Assembly (NCBI GenBank): GCA_031362155.1
Contig: JANLRZ010000206.1
Coordinates: 1 to 64,000 of the forward strand
Direction of reading: 5' to 3'
DNA length: 64,000 bases
Source: JAENVU01 sp031362155
GTDB taxonomy: Bacteria; Actinomycetota; Acidimicrobiia; IMCC26256; JAENVU01
The position numbers and the translations under genes were made by a program. Below the pieces are notes generated by a model that saw nothing but the letters and a program-made list of their open reading frames with translations, ran no database searches and was not told the origin of the DNA. Positions 43,236-52,018 of this stretch are shown one piece after another. Numbering within the stretch: position 1 is the stretch's first letter; the number at the start of each line of letters is the position of its first letter.

Positions 43236-46042
43236 CGTGCAACCATCATGCCGACATCCGACCGCTCGTGGCGAGCGCGACTGCGAACCCAGGCCTTGTG
43301 CGCTTCGAGCACGGCGAGGAGCGCCACACCGGCGCCGACACAGACACCGAGATCGAACGCGCTGAGGGGATCGAGGTCGAGAAAGCCCCGGAGCGGGGTC
43401 ATGATCGCCGCGAGCTGCAGGACCACCACGACCCCGATGAGCGCCATCATCACCGGATTCGTCCGGAACCCGAGCGTGCGCAGGGACTCGGTTGCCGATC
43501 GAGTACCCAGCGCTTGGAACACCTGGAGGAAGGCCAGACTGGTGAACATCATCGTCTGCCAGTTCTCGTGCCCTCGGGCCTCGTAGGTCAGGCCGATCCC
43601 GAGCGCCGCGCCGCCGATCAATCCTCCGATCCATACCGCCTGACGACCCAATCCACCGGCCCACATGGACGCGCCCGGAGCGTGGGGCGGACGATCCATC
43701 ACCCCGCGCTCGGGCGGTTCGACGCCGAGCGAGAGGCCGAGCAAGCCGTCGGTCATCAGGTTCAACCACAGCAACTGGAGTGGCAAGAGGGCCACCGCCG
43801 CCGCTCCGTCACCGGCCAGCAGGAACGGGAGAGGCCAGCCGATCATCACAATGATCTTGCCGATGTTGCCGGCGACCGCGAACTTCACGAACCGTCGGAG
43901 GTTGTCGTAGATGACCCGTCCCTCCTCGACCGCAGCGACGATCGAAGCGAAGTTGTCGTCGCGCAGCACCATGTCGGACGCATCCTTCGAGACGTCCGTG
44001 CCGGTGATGCCCATGGCCACACCGATGTCTGCCTGCTTCAATGCCGGCGCGTCGTTCACCCCGTCGCCGGTCATCGCCACGACCTGGCCCTGATTCTCAA
44101 GCGACTTGACGATGCGCAGCTTGTGTTCCGGCGAGACGCGCGCGAACACCGAACGGTGTCGCACTGCGTGGTCGACGCCGGCATCGTCGAGGGCATCGAA
44201 CTCGGCGCCCGTCACCACGCCACCGTCGGTGGGGATGCCCAGATCGTCGGCGATCGCCTTGGCGGTAGACGGGTGATCACCCGTGATCATCACTGTGCGG
44301 ACTCCGGCGCGCGTGCAGGTCGCGATCGCATCTCGCACTTCGGGGCGCGGGGGGTCGATGATGCCCACCAGGCCCACGAACGTGAGTTGATCCTCGGCGA
44401 AGTCGTCGGCGCCGGCATCGTCAATCGTGCGGTACGCGAGGCCGAGCACCCGCATTCCGTCCGCGGCCAAGGCGCTCTCGGCTCGGGTGATGCGATCACA
44501 CCACTCGGCAGTCACGGCCACGGGCGCCTCGCCGTCCCAGACCGAGACCGTTCGCTCCACCAAGCTACCGACCGCACCCTTCACGAAGGCCGTGCATCCC
44601 GCAATCGCCGCCGGGAGCATCGCAGTCGCAGCGCCACCGAGGTCATGCACTGTGCTCATGCGCTTCCGGTCGGCGTCGAAGGGCAGCTCCCCGACCCGTG
44701 GCGCGGCTCCGCGAAGAGCGTCGATATCGATCCCGGCGGTGTGGGCAGCAACGAGCAGCGCGGTCTCCGTGGGATCACCGGTGGTCGAGAAATCTCCGCC
44801 GTGATCGACCCGGCCATTGCCGTCGTTGCACAGAACCCCCGCAACCAGAGCCAGCGCCGCGGCACTCGAGAGAGGCAGAGCGATCGGCTCGTCCAGTCGT
44901 TGCGTCTGACCGGCGACATCCAACACCGCAGCCGACATCCGGTTCTGAGTGAGCGTCCCGGTCTTGTCGGTGCAGATGACCGTGACGGACCCCAGCGTCT
45001 CGACCGCGGGGAGTTTTCGGATCAGCGCATTCCGTCGCAACATGCGTTGGGCGCCGATCGCAAGCGTCACGGTGACCACCGCCGGCAGTCCTTCGGGGAT
45101 GACCGCGACTGCGACACTGATGGCGGTGAGGAGCAGGTCCGCAACCGGTTCGCCACCGAGTGCGCCCATGATCATCACGAGGGCGGCAACCACGACGCCG
45201 ACGACCGCGAGCTGCTTCCCGACGGCGTCCAAGCGATCTTGGAGCGGCGTCGGCGCCGTGGTCACTCCTTGCAACATTCGAGCGATCTGACCCAACTCGG
45301 TCGTCATGCCCGTCGCGGTGACGACTGCACGCCCTCGGCCTTGGGTCACCTGCGTGCCCGCGTAGACCATGTTCGTTCGATCACCGAGCGGTGGTTCGGC
45401 CACGCCGAGTGCCGCGGTCTGCTTGAAGATCGGATCCGATTCGCCGGTGAGCGCGGCCTCCTCCACACGCAAGCCGACGGTGTCGATCAGCCGAGCGTCG
45501 GCCGGCACCATGTTGCCGGCCTGGAGCATCACTACGTCTCCCCGGACCAACTCAGACGATGCTCGCGTCACCTCGAGACCGTCGCGAAGCACCTGGACGG
45601 TCGGTTCGGCCATGGCTTGGAGTGCCGCGATGGCACGTTCCGCGCGGTGCTCCTGGATGAACCCCAGCAACACGAACAGCACCACGATGACCGCAATCGC
45701 GCCGGCCTCGAATGCTTTGCCGAGCACGAGCGAGAGGGCGGCCGCACCGAGCAGGATGAGCACCATGACCGCGGTCAGCTGCTCCCAGAGCGAGCGGAGT
45801 GAGCTCCGTCGGCGCGCGGCGCGCAACTCGTTGGGTCCGTCTTCGTCGAGCCGGCGTTGCGCTTCGGCCGTATCGAGTCCAGTGACCGTGGAGTGGAGTC
45901 CGCTGACCACGACATCGACACCGACGGCGTGCCACAGAGGTTCGGATGCGGTCGGGTTGCTCAGGGGTGGTCCCGGCGGGTCTTCGGGGAATTCGGGGGC
46001 CGACGCGCCCGGCGCGCTCGACTTCGACGCAGTGAGGAACAC
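43232..46042 (-). CDS. P2-type (Ca2+/Mn2+-transporting-like) P-type ATPase
   Basis: A 936-residue type II P-type ATPase. The N-terminal cation ATPase domain has LDTAEAQRRLDEDGPNEL, the actuator has VEEAALTGESDP, M4 has VIPEGLPAVV, the phosphorylation site is ICTDKTGTLTQNRM, and the hinge has VVAMTGDGVNDAPALKQADIG. Ten membrane helices are expected. The sequence class suggests Ca2+, but the leader holds a Mn2+-type riboswitch, so manganese export is the better hypothesis. GTG 46042 was chosen because AGGAG lies six bases before it; upstream codons fall inside the aptamer. The first ~40 residues are Pro/Ser/Ala-rich and variable. Confidence 0.92.
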   Translation of the reverse strand: MFLTASKSSAPGASAPEFPEDPPGPPLSNPTASEPLWHAVGVDVVVSGLHSTVTGLDTAEAQRRLDEDGPNELRAARRRSSLRSLWEQLTAVMVLILLGAAALSLVLGKAFEAGAIAVIVVLFVLLGFIQEHRAERAIAALQAMAEPTVQVLRDGLEVTRASSELVRGDVVMLQAGNMVPADARLIDTVGLRVEEAALTGESDPIFKQTAALGVAEPPLGDRTNMVYAGTQVTQGRGRAVVTATGMTTELGQIARMLQGVTTAPTPLQDRLDAVGKQLAVVGVVVAALVMIMGALGGEPVADLLLTAISVAVAVIPEGLPAVVTVTLAIGAQRMLRRNALIRKLPAVETLGSVTVICTDKTGTLTQNRMSAAVLDVAGQTQRLDEPIALPLSSAAALALVAGVLCNDGNGRVDHGGDFSTTGDPTETALLVAAHTAGIDIDALRGAAPRVGELPFDADRKRMSTVHDLGGAATAMLPAAIAGCTAFVKGAVGSLVERTVSVWDGEAPVAVTAEWCDRITRAESALAADGMRVLGLAYRTIDDAGADDFAEDQLTFVGLVGIIDPPRPEVRDAIATCTRAGVRTVMITGDHPSTAKAIADDLGIPTDGGVVTGAEFDALDDAGVDHAVRHRSVFARVSPEHKLRIVKSLENQGQVVAMTGDGVNDAPALKQADIGVAMGITGTDVSKDASDMVLRDDNFASIVAAVEEGRVIYDNLRRFVKFAVAGNIGKIIVMIGWPLPFLLAGDGAAAVALLPLQLLWLNLMTDGLLGLSLGVEPPERGVMDRPPHAPGASMWAGGLGRQAVWIGGLIGGAALGIGLTYEARGHENWQTMMFTSLAFLQVFQALGTRSATESLRTLGFRTNPVMMALIGVVVVLQLAAIMTPLRGFLDLDPLSAFDLGVCVGAGVALLAVLEAHKAWVRSRARHERSDVGMMVAR

Positions 46043-46081
46043 TCGAGTCTCCTGTCTCCTGACGCAGTTGCGCCGCTGACA

Positions 46082-46186
46082 GGAGGTCTCCCCCAACCCG
46101 CGGGTCTGGCGGGTGCTCGGGCCGGAGCGACATGGATCGCACGTATTGACGGCACCGAAACTTGAACTGGGGTACTCCCCTCCTCC
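46082..46186 (-). promoter_or_regulatory. yybP-ykoY (manganese) riboswitch controlling the P-type ATPase
   Basis: On the minus strand, GGGGAGTA at 46180-46173 opens the aptamer, GCCGTCAATA lies in the middle, and GGGGGAGACC near 46094-46085 closes it; these are the conserved landmarks of the family. AGGAGG before the aptamer can pair with CCTCCT after it to form P1. The same CTCCTGTC stretch (46078-46085) can instead pair with GACAGGAG (46049-46056), which contains the ribosome-binding site of the ATPase. So metal binding would free the site and turn translation on. A promoter lies directly upstream. Similar control is known for Mn2+ exporters in other bacteria. Confidence 0.82.
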
Positions 46187-46190
46187 CGAG

Positions 46191-46220
46191 ATGATACCTC
46201 CACCCGGAACCAAGAGTCAA
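46191..46220 (-). promoter_or_regulatory. Sigma-70-type promoter of the riboswitch-ATPase transcript
   Basis: On the minus strand TTGACT (46220-46215) and TATCAT (46196-46191) are 18 bases apart. The transcript would start near 46184, at the first bases of the P1 stem of the riboswitch, which fits both elements well. Confidence 0.7.
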
Positions 46221-46409
46221 GAAATGCAACCCACGAATCATAGAACGGGTATAACAGCAATCTGCTCGACCGTCAGAACCTGCGTCCGTTGGACGCCTCG
46301 CCATGTTCGACGGCGAGAAGTAGCCACAATCCAGCGCAAGGCCCGGCTCGTCGCGTGACCTTCACACCCACCCCGACCAGGGCAAAAAATGTCGAATCGA
46401 CAACAGCAG
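46221..46409. other. Intergenic stretch between the ATPase promoter and tRNA-Ala
   Basis: This part of a 367-base gene-free interval has lower G+C than the coding DNA around it. I see no further gene, repeat or clear terminator. The riboswitch and promoter fill the rest of the interval. Confidence 0.4.
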
Positions 46410-46483
46410 TGGAGGTGAGGGGACTTGAACCCCTGACTTCTACGATGCGAACGTAGCGCTCTACCGGGCTGAGCTACACCCCC
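46410..46483 (-). tRNA. tRNA-Ala (anticodon CGC)
   Basis: The reverse strand folds as a full cloverleaf of 74 bases: acceptor GGGGGTG with CACCTCC, D arm GCTC...GAGC, anticodon arm CTACG-TTCGCAT-CGTAG, and T arm AGGGG-TTCAAGT-CCCCT. The anticodon CGC reads GCG. The acceptor has the G3:U70 pair that marks alanine tRNAs, and the discriminator is A. CCA is not encoded. Confidence 0.95.
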
Positions 46484-46548
46484 GAAGGAACTGCGAGGGT
46501 AGCAAACGCCGGTTCCCACCCACGAGATGTCCTCCGCCGGAGCCGGGC

Positions 46549-48618
46549 TCAGTCGCGGTTCTCCGGCGGGATCGAAGCGCGACACGCCCTCCCCCGGCAC
46601 CCGTCGGACACCGAACCGTTGGACTTCCAGAACTCGCTCTTCATCGTGCGCACACGCGGGATGTTCGGAGTGTCATCGTGAGGATCGTGGCCCTCCCGGG
46701 GCGGCACGTTCGGTGCCGGCGACCGTGGCGAGCCGGTGTCCCACAGCCAGTAGGACGAACCCGAGAACGGATACCGCGAAATGGTGTCGAGCATGGCCTC
46801 GGGCCGGCGCTGGACCAACCGACCGGGTCGGGCGATCGGAGTGTGCGCCGAAGCTCCAATCGTGGCTGCCTCGACCCGGAGGCTGAACTCGCTCACCTGA
46901 TGGTCACCCACCGCCCCGATCAACATCACCCGGTGACGCGGCGTCTTCGGCAACGGATCCGTCGTCATGTGGTTCGCGTAGCCGTTGGCCTCGCCGCGAT
47001 CCCACAACAATTGCGCCACCTCGAGACCGATCACGCGGTCCTGGCGCGCCGGATACGAGGGCCGCATCACGTTGAGGTACTCGTCGAAGTCGACGCTGCG
47101 GTCGAGCAGGATCGAATAGTTCATCCCGGCCTCGGCGAGCACGGACCGGGTGAAGTCGGTCGCGACTGCAGTCAGTGCGCCGCCCAGGATCGCGCCCTGG
47201 CTATTACCGTCGTAATAGAGCGCGCGCCGGTCGATCGCGGGTCGGCCATCGACTTGGAACGCGGCATTCGCCGAGAACCCCTGGGGGTGGACCATGGCCC
47301 GGCCCAGGAAGAGGAACGCCAGGATCCCCTGGTGCAGCCGGTCGGCGAGCGACGGGAACTTCGACAGATCCTGGAGGATCGCCGCGGCGTTGCCGATGTC
47401 GTCCTCGGCCATTCCGTACCAGTCGGTGGCGCAATAGGCGATGTTGTGGTCGGCGGCCATCCGCTGCGTGAGGCTGCCGTTGACCTCGGACTGATCGCCG
47501 AGCAACCCGTGCCCGTAGAGCGCGAGCCGCGAGGGAGTCGCGGTGGTCGACTCGGGCAGATTGCACGTGTAGCGCGCCGTGAAGGTTCCGGGCTGGCGTT
47601 GGGGGACTCCCTCGTCGTCCAACACCAACCGGCCGCCGGGCGCGCCGCCGTCGGTGAGGTAGAGCGGCATCTCGATGGTGCCTTCGATCCTGCGCGCGAA
47701 GAATTCGCTCGGCCGTTCGGTCACGGTATCGACGGTGACGCTCGGCGCCGCCGAACCGAGCGAGCCGAAGGCGTCGTCACGGATCGATAGCATCCGACCG
47801 GTCAGGCTCTGCGTGCTCGCGACGGTGAAGTCCCATGCGAGCTGCAGGCTCCCGCGGCGCACTCCCGCGCGGGTGAGGCTCGCGAACACGCGATTCATGC
47901 GCGGTCGTCGAGACTCGAAGGTCGCGTTCGTCGTGCGCTGCCCGTCGCGGTACGCGGCGAAGGCGGCCGTGGCCCGAATCCGTCGACCCCGAGCGTCACG
48001 AAGGTTGCGCAGGCCGACCACGATGCGATGGCCATCGGCGAAGTTGCGCGCCGGGTGCACCATCAGGAGCGGCGGTTCCCCCGGGTCGGGCTGGGCATCG
48101 AGCTCGGCCCAGAACGGATGCCGCTCCCCCGTCGTCGCATCGATGAGCACGACGCTGGCATCCGGCGCGAGTGACTGTTTCCAATCCCGGATCGACGGAA
48201 GCCGGGACCGGGCGGCATCGAGCCGGGGGATCTGGGCCAGCAGCGTCGAGCCGGGGCTCCACCCGTCGGCTCGGTTCTGATCGGTCACGTCGATACGCAC
48301 GCCCGCCGTGTTGGCCGGCATCGAGGCCGAATCCAGCGCGAGCCGGCGGCCGGTCGGGGTGTCCGGGTCGGCCTTCGTGAAGGTGTCGTTCGGCAGCGGG
48401 AGCAGACACCCACGACCGATCGGATCACAACGCGAGGTCGTCGCCGGATCGACGCCCAAACGATCGAGCGCCACCGGCGCAGCATCGGCCTGCGGGAGGT
48501 GGGCGCGCCCAGCCGACGAGTGGAGCGCCGCCCACGCGCTCGCGGACGCGCTCGTCAGTACCCCGACGACGACGATCAGGCTGAGCCAGCCCCGACCATC
48601 GCTTCTCGCCTGTTTCAT
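46549..48618 (-). CDS. Secreted alpha/beta-hydrolase-like protein
   Basis: A 689-residue exported protein. The signal is GWLSLIVVVGVLTSASASAWA (about residues 10-30). The N-terminal third has IGRGCLLPLPNDTFTKADPDTPTGRRL and LIDATTGERHPFWAELD, resembling the N-terminal part of secreted bacterial lipases of the VolA/virulence-lipase type. In the C-terminal half LALYGHGLLGDQSEVNG and the nucleophile elbow YYDGNSQGAILGG (GxSxG) place it in the alpha/beta-hydrolase fold, with GDHQVSEFS as a possible acid/His region. The substrate is unknown; lipid is likely. It ends near the tRNA gene and is preceded by a PI-PLC-like gene on the same strand. Confidence 0.8.
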   Translation of the reverse strand: MKQARSDGRGWLSLIVVVGVLTSASASAWAALHSSAGRAHLPQADAAPVALDRLGVDPATTSRCDPIGRGCLLPLPNDTFTKADPDTPTGRRLALDSASMPANTAGVRIDVTDQNRADGWSPGSTLLAQIPRLDAARSRLPSIRDWKQSLAPDASVVLIDATTGERHPFWAELDAQPDPGEPPLLMVHPARNFADGHRIVVGLRNLRDARGRRIRATAAFAAYRDGQRTTNATFESRRPRMNRVFASLTRAGVRRGSLQLAWDFTVASTQSLTGRMLSIRDDAFGSLGSAAPSVTVDTVTERPSEFFARRIEGTIEMPLYLTDGGAPGGRLVLDDEGVPQRQPGTFTARYTCNLPESTTATPSRLALYGHGLLGDQSEVNGSLTQRMAADHNIAYCATDWYGMAEDDIGNAAAILQDLSKFPSLADRLHQGILAFLFLGRAMVHPQGFSANAAFQVDGRPAIDRRALYYDGNSQGAILGGALTAVATDFTRSVLAEAGMNYSILLDRSVDFDEYLNVMRPSYPARQDRVIGLEVAQLLWDRGEANGYANHMTTDPLPKTPRHRVMLIGAVGDHQVSEFSLRVEAATIGASAHTPIARPGRLVQRRPEAMLDTISRYPFSGSSYWLWDTGSPRSPAPNVPPREGHDPHDDTPNIPRVRTMKSEFWKSNGSVSDGCRGRACRASIPPENRD

Positions 48619-48735
48619 GGTTCGTGGTCTACCAGGACCACGCCACGACGCGCTGGGGTTCGGGCGCTGGGTTCGGGCGCCGGGGTTCGACGCGGGTGTT
48701 CGGCGCCATCCGCGATCGCGGGTCTGACCCCAGCG

Positions 48736-50013
48736 CTACGGCAGCGACTCGACGAGGTCCGAGGTGCACCAACTCGGCGAGTTGACCGGGTTGCAGCGCG
48801 CCGGGGTGCCGCCGGGGATCTGCACGAAGTACTCGGTGCCGAAGGCACGACCGGGCACGACGTAGTCGGTACTCACCCATTGCGCCGCCGACGCCAGCGC
48901 CGCCTCCCGGGTCGTGGTGTCGTTGATCCGCGCCTCGTGCGTGTCGGCATCGGTCCGGGTACGAATTACATAGCCCTGCGCCACGAGCGACTGGATGTCG
49001 GCGAGGCTGCCCTTGGCATCGTTGCGCTTGACGAACGCGGCGTCGTCGTCACCGGGGTTCGCGTTGGTGAAGAGCACCCGACCAGCTAGGCCCGGGTGAC
49101 CGGCTCGATACCACGACCGCAACGTGCCGCCGTTGTCCATCATGAACATCACCTGGCCGCGCACGGCGTTGATCTCGGGCCAGCCGTCGATGGAGATGGC
49201 TTGGGGCAAGGTCGCGTGGTGGCGGCGCAGATCGTCCGGCGTGAACATCCGGTCCTCAGTGAACACCGAACGCAGCGCCGCATCGAGTGGGTCGAGATCG
49301 GCGGGAGTCCAGTTGTGGTACGGGAGACCGCCGACGTTGAAGTCGTTGTTCTTCAGTTCCAGCAGGATCGCGAGAGGGACGTGCTGCGGATGCGCGTCCG
49401 ACCACGTGCGGATGGTGGCCAGGCAGTCGAGCAACGCCCGGCACGTGGTTCCCTCGTCGATTCCCTGGATGTGCCCGACGCTGAAGGTGCCGTCGTTGTT
49501 CGCGTTGATGTCGAGTTCGAACTGGCGCACGCCTTGGTCTTGGAGTTGCACGTCGAGCGGATCCTCGAAGTACTGCAAGACCTCGATCGCGTCCAGTCCC
49601 GGCGTGGGGTAGGTGTGGTAGCTGTTGTGAGAACCCAGCGCCTGGATCTGGTTCAGACGGATCCCGCCGGTGAAGTACCCGATCCCTCGGCGCTTCTCGT
49701 CGCCGATCCGACTGCGCACCCAGAACGAGTGCGTGCCCGGTCCGGCCGTACCCACGTCGAAGGTGAACGTGAACGGCAAGGTCGCACTGCTGGCCACGAA
49801 CGGACCGGCTTTGCTGTCGAGCTGCACCGTGGTGTTCGCGGCGGTGCCGGCGGGCAGGTCCGGCGCGCTCACCGTGACCGTGCGAGCGCCCTGCGCGCCC
49901 GGCGGGCTGACGCGAACCTCGAGGACCGGTCCGTACCCGGGGCGAGGTGCGAGCCATTGACACCCTGCGCCCACCATTGCGAGCACGGCTACGACTGCAA
50001 TTCGCTTCAGCAT
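48736..50013 (-). CDS. PI-PLC-like (Ca2+-dependent phosphatidylinositol-specific phospholipase C family) lipoprotein
   Basis: The 425-residue protein has a lipoprotein signal (KRIAVVAVLAMVGAGC), a beta-sandwich (about 30-120) and a phospholipase C barrel. LNQIQALGSHNSYHTYPTPG holds the first catalytic His, QGVRQFELDINANND the acidic metal ligands, and FSVGHIQGIDEG the second His; NPVNSPSWCTSDLV is at the end. These features fit the PI-PLC-C1 group of secreted bacterial enzymes, which cleave phosphatidylinositol or similar lipids. The true start is ATG 50013; the longer open frame upstream belongs to the translin gene. It is on the same strand as the secreted hydrolase and 118 bases upstream of it. 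Confidence 0.85.
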   Translation of the reverse strand: MLKRIAVVAVLAMVGAGCQWLAPRPGYGPVLEVRVSPPGAQGARTVTVSAPDLPAGTAANTTVQLDSKAGPFVASSATLPFTFTFDVGTAGPGTHSFWVRSRIGDEKRRGIGYFTGGIRLNQIQALGSHNSYHTYPTPGLDAIEVLQYFEDPLDVQLQDQGVRQFELDINANNDGTFSVGHIQGIDEGTTCRALLDCLATIRTWSDAHPQHVPLAILLELKNNDFNVGGLPYHNWTPADLDPLDAALRSVFTEDRMFTPDDLRRHHATLPQAISIDGWPEINAVRGQVMFMMDNGGTLRSWYRAGHPGLAGRVLFTNANPGDDDAAFVKRNDAKGSLADIQSLVAQGYVIRTRTDADTHEARINDTTTREAALASAAQWVSTDYVVPGRAFGTEYFVQIPGGTPARCNPVNSPSWCTSDLVESLP

Positions 50014-50078
50014 GACCCCAACGCCTCCCCAGGTGTCCGGAAGGTCCGGATTGTAGGCGCGCGATGTGACCACCGGTT

Positions 50079-50717
50079 TCAGGCGTCGACGATGCGGCTG
50101 CTCTCGATGGCCGCGCGCAGGCGCTGGGCCACCAACGCGTTGGTGAGATCGCCCCGCGTCCGTTCGATGACCGCGCGCAACGCGTCGGTCGTGCGCCGTA
50201 GTCCCCCGGTGATCGCATCCGGGTAGTCGACGGTGACGAGGAGTGCGTAGACCTCGTCCATCACGCCCAGGAGCTCTTCGGCACGACTCACACGGTCGGC
50301 ACGCAGGCAATCCAGTATGTGTCGACGGAGTTCGCTGGCCGCTTCGGCCATGCCGTTGAGGTAGGCCGCGGTCTCCACGTGGATCGTCTCGGCCGCGGGC
50401 AGCGGATCGCCACGGACGAACGCCAGAGTCAGGTGCGCCTCGGCGAACTCCTTCTTGGCATCGTGCAGGTAGCCGCCGTGACGCACGTCGCGTTGGTCGG
50501 CCACGGCCAGATCGGCCCGGGCCAGGTGGTCGCCCGCTTCGGCGATGAGCTCCTCGGCCCGCGCGAACTCTTCGCGTTGCACGGCGCGAATTGCCGCCGC
50601 ACAACACTGGATGGCGAGTCGGCAGGCGCCGAGCGTGACTTCGCGGGCTTGATGCTTGGCGTCGAGAATCGGCCGAGCGGTGTCGGCGATCTCGGCGATC
50701 TCGGATCGGCGATCCAT
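50079..50717 (-). CDS. Translin-family protein
   Basis: The 212-residue, all-helical protein shows the translin signature: an N-terminal helix with ARPILDAKHQAREVTLGACRL, KKEFAEAHLTLA with the ExxE acidic pair, MDEVYALLVTVDYPDAI, and RRTTDALRAVIERTRGDLTNAL near the C-terminus, which matches the eukaryotic and archaeal RTxDxxRxxxExTRGDxT motif. Translins bind single-stranded RNA/DNA and, with acidic residues, can act as RNases in C3PO. The acidic residues are present here, so nuclease activity is possible. Bacterial members are uncommon. The gene is 18 bases from the GlpR/SepX-like gene on the same strand. Confidence 0.82.
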   Translation of the reverse strand: MDRRSEIAEIADTARPILDAKHQAREVTLGACRLAIQCCAAAIRAVQREEFARAEELIAEAGDHLARADLAVADQRDVRHGGYLHDAKKEFAEAHLTLAFVRGDPLPAAETIHVETAAYLNGMAEAASELRRHILDCLRADRVSRAEELLGVMDEVYALLVTVDYPDAITGGLRRTTDALRAVIERTRGDLTNALVAQRLRAAIESSRIVDA

Positions 50718-50735
50718 GACCGCGTGTCGAAACCG

Positions 50736-51248
50736 CTAGGAGTTGACGCTGCTGCGGTGCAGCACGAGCGCCCGCGGCTGGACCGATGGTCCCGGCAGGA
50801 AATGCACCTTGGCGCGGCGCTCATCGGCCCGACGCCGGATCGAGATCAACAGCCCCACGTAGGCCACCAACAACCCTGTGGCAACGAGATTGACCATCCA
50901 CATGAGGGTGCTGCCGACCACCACGGCGAGCACCAGCGTTCCGAGCGCGGCCACGGCGAACACCATGAGTGCGTCGCGTCGGCGACGCTGGGCCACTGGC
51001 GACATCGGCAATCCGGGCGTGGCACCCGCGGGTGCGCCAAACGCGGTCGGCTGGCGGGGAAGGTTGGGCATCGAGCTGCGGGCCGACGGCCGGCTCGGGA
51101 AGTGGCCCGTGGCCCGACCGACCATCGAGACGCGCTTGGAGAAGGCTCCGATAGAGCTTCGGCCACCGCCTGAACGGCGACGCTGCACGGACGGCCAGAT
51201 GAAGAACGCCGCCCACAGCACTGCGAGGATCACGAGGATGATCGTCAA
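50736..51248 (-). CDS. Membrane protein, GlpR/SepX-like
   Basis: A 170-residue protein with one N-terminal transmembrane helix (TIILVILAVLWAAFFIWPSV, about 2-20), a basic, proline-rich linker (RSSIGAFSKRVSMVG), and two helices near residues 93-110 and 116-136, followed by SIRRRADERRAKVHF. This resembles the actinobacterial GlpR/SepX protein, which works in cell division. In other actinobacteria that gene lies beside moaC, moeA and galU, as here. The TTG start is the only in-frame one that includes the whole first helix. The identification rests on layout and neighbourhood, not on a clear signature. Confidence 0.6.
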   Translation of the reverse strand: MTIILVILAVLWAAFFIWPSVQRRRSGGGRSSIGAFSKRVSMVGRATGHFPSRPSARSSMPNLPRQPTAFGAPAGATPGLPMSPVAQRRRRDALMVFAVAALGTLVLAVVVGSTLMWMVNLVATGLLVAYVGLLISIRRRADERRAKVHFLPGPSVQPRALVLHRSSVNS

Positions 51249-51414
51249 AGCTCCCGGTCGCTTTCCGTGTCGCGGACGCTAACAAGCAGGAAACACTGGG
51301 CGGTGGATACCACCGACGGGCTCCGGCTGAGGTGCACCGGACCCTAGACGGGTCGAACCGGACGAGTCGAGCCGCGAAGCAAACAGACGTTCGGTGTTCG
51401 GTGCTGCGCTGGGG

Positions 51415-51915
51415 TCAGAGGGCGAATTCGTCGCCGTCGCGCCCGGGCCGGCGGTAGGTGCCGGAACGGCCGCCGGTCTTCTCCCAGAGGGCTAAATCGC
51501 CAATGGTCATGGCCCGATCGACCGACTTGCACATGTCGTAGATGGTCAGGGCCGCGACCGCACAGGCGTGCAGGGCCTCCATCTCGACGCCGGTGCGGTC
51601 CACCGTGTCGACCTGGGCCTCGACCTCCACGTGGAGTTCCTCGAGCCGGAAGTTGACGAAGACCGAACCCACCAACAGGGGGTGACAGAGGGGCAGCATC
51701 ATGGCCGTCTGCTTCGCCGCCTGGATGCCCGCCACGCGGGCGACTGCGAGCACGTCGCCCTTGGTAATGGCTCCGGTGGCGATCTTGGACGCCGTCTCGG
51801 GCTCCATGTACACCCGACACCGGGCGATCGCCCGCCGGTGCGAGGGGTCCTTGGCGGTCACGTCCACCATCCGCGCGCGCCCGAGCGGATCCAAATGCGT
51901 GAACTCAGAAGCCAT
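51415..51915 (-). CDS. moaC: Cyclic pyranopterin monophosphate synthase MoaC
   Basis: The 166-residue protein makes cyclic pyranopterin monophosphate together with MoaA in molybdenum cofactor synthesis. It has the MoaC pattern: MVDVTAKDPSHRRAIARC, GDVLAVARVAGIQAAKQT, LPLCHPLLVGSV, DTVDRTGVEMEALHACAVAALTIYDM, and ALWEKTGGRSG at the end. ATG 51915 follows TAAGCT by seven bases, so leaderless, and is chosen over the longer frame. It is followed by the GlpR/SepX-like gene after 166 bases and preceded by moaA. Confidence 0.93.
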   Translation of the reverse strand: MASEFTHLDPLGRARMVDVTAKDPSHRRAIARCRVYMEPETASKIATGAITKGDVLAVARVAGIQAAKQTAMMLPLCHPLLVGSVFVNFRLEELHVEVEAQVDTVDRTGVEMEALHACAVAALTIYDMCKSVDRAMTIGDLALWEKTGGRSGTYRRPGRDGDEFAL

Positions 51916-52018
51916 CGGAAACAGCTTAGAAGCTGAGGTGCCTCGCCCCGACCTTCCGCCAGGAGTCACGGACGGATTGATCAGTCCGGCAACGAACCTC
52001 CCGGCACCTCAGGATGTG

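Noticed and set aside
43268..45802. 844-codon open frame on the strand opposite the P-type ATPase
   Set aside because: It is a high-GC shadow: Arg/His/Asp-rich composition, no domain, and fully covered by a gene with every family motif.
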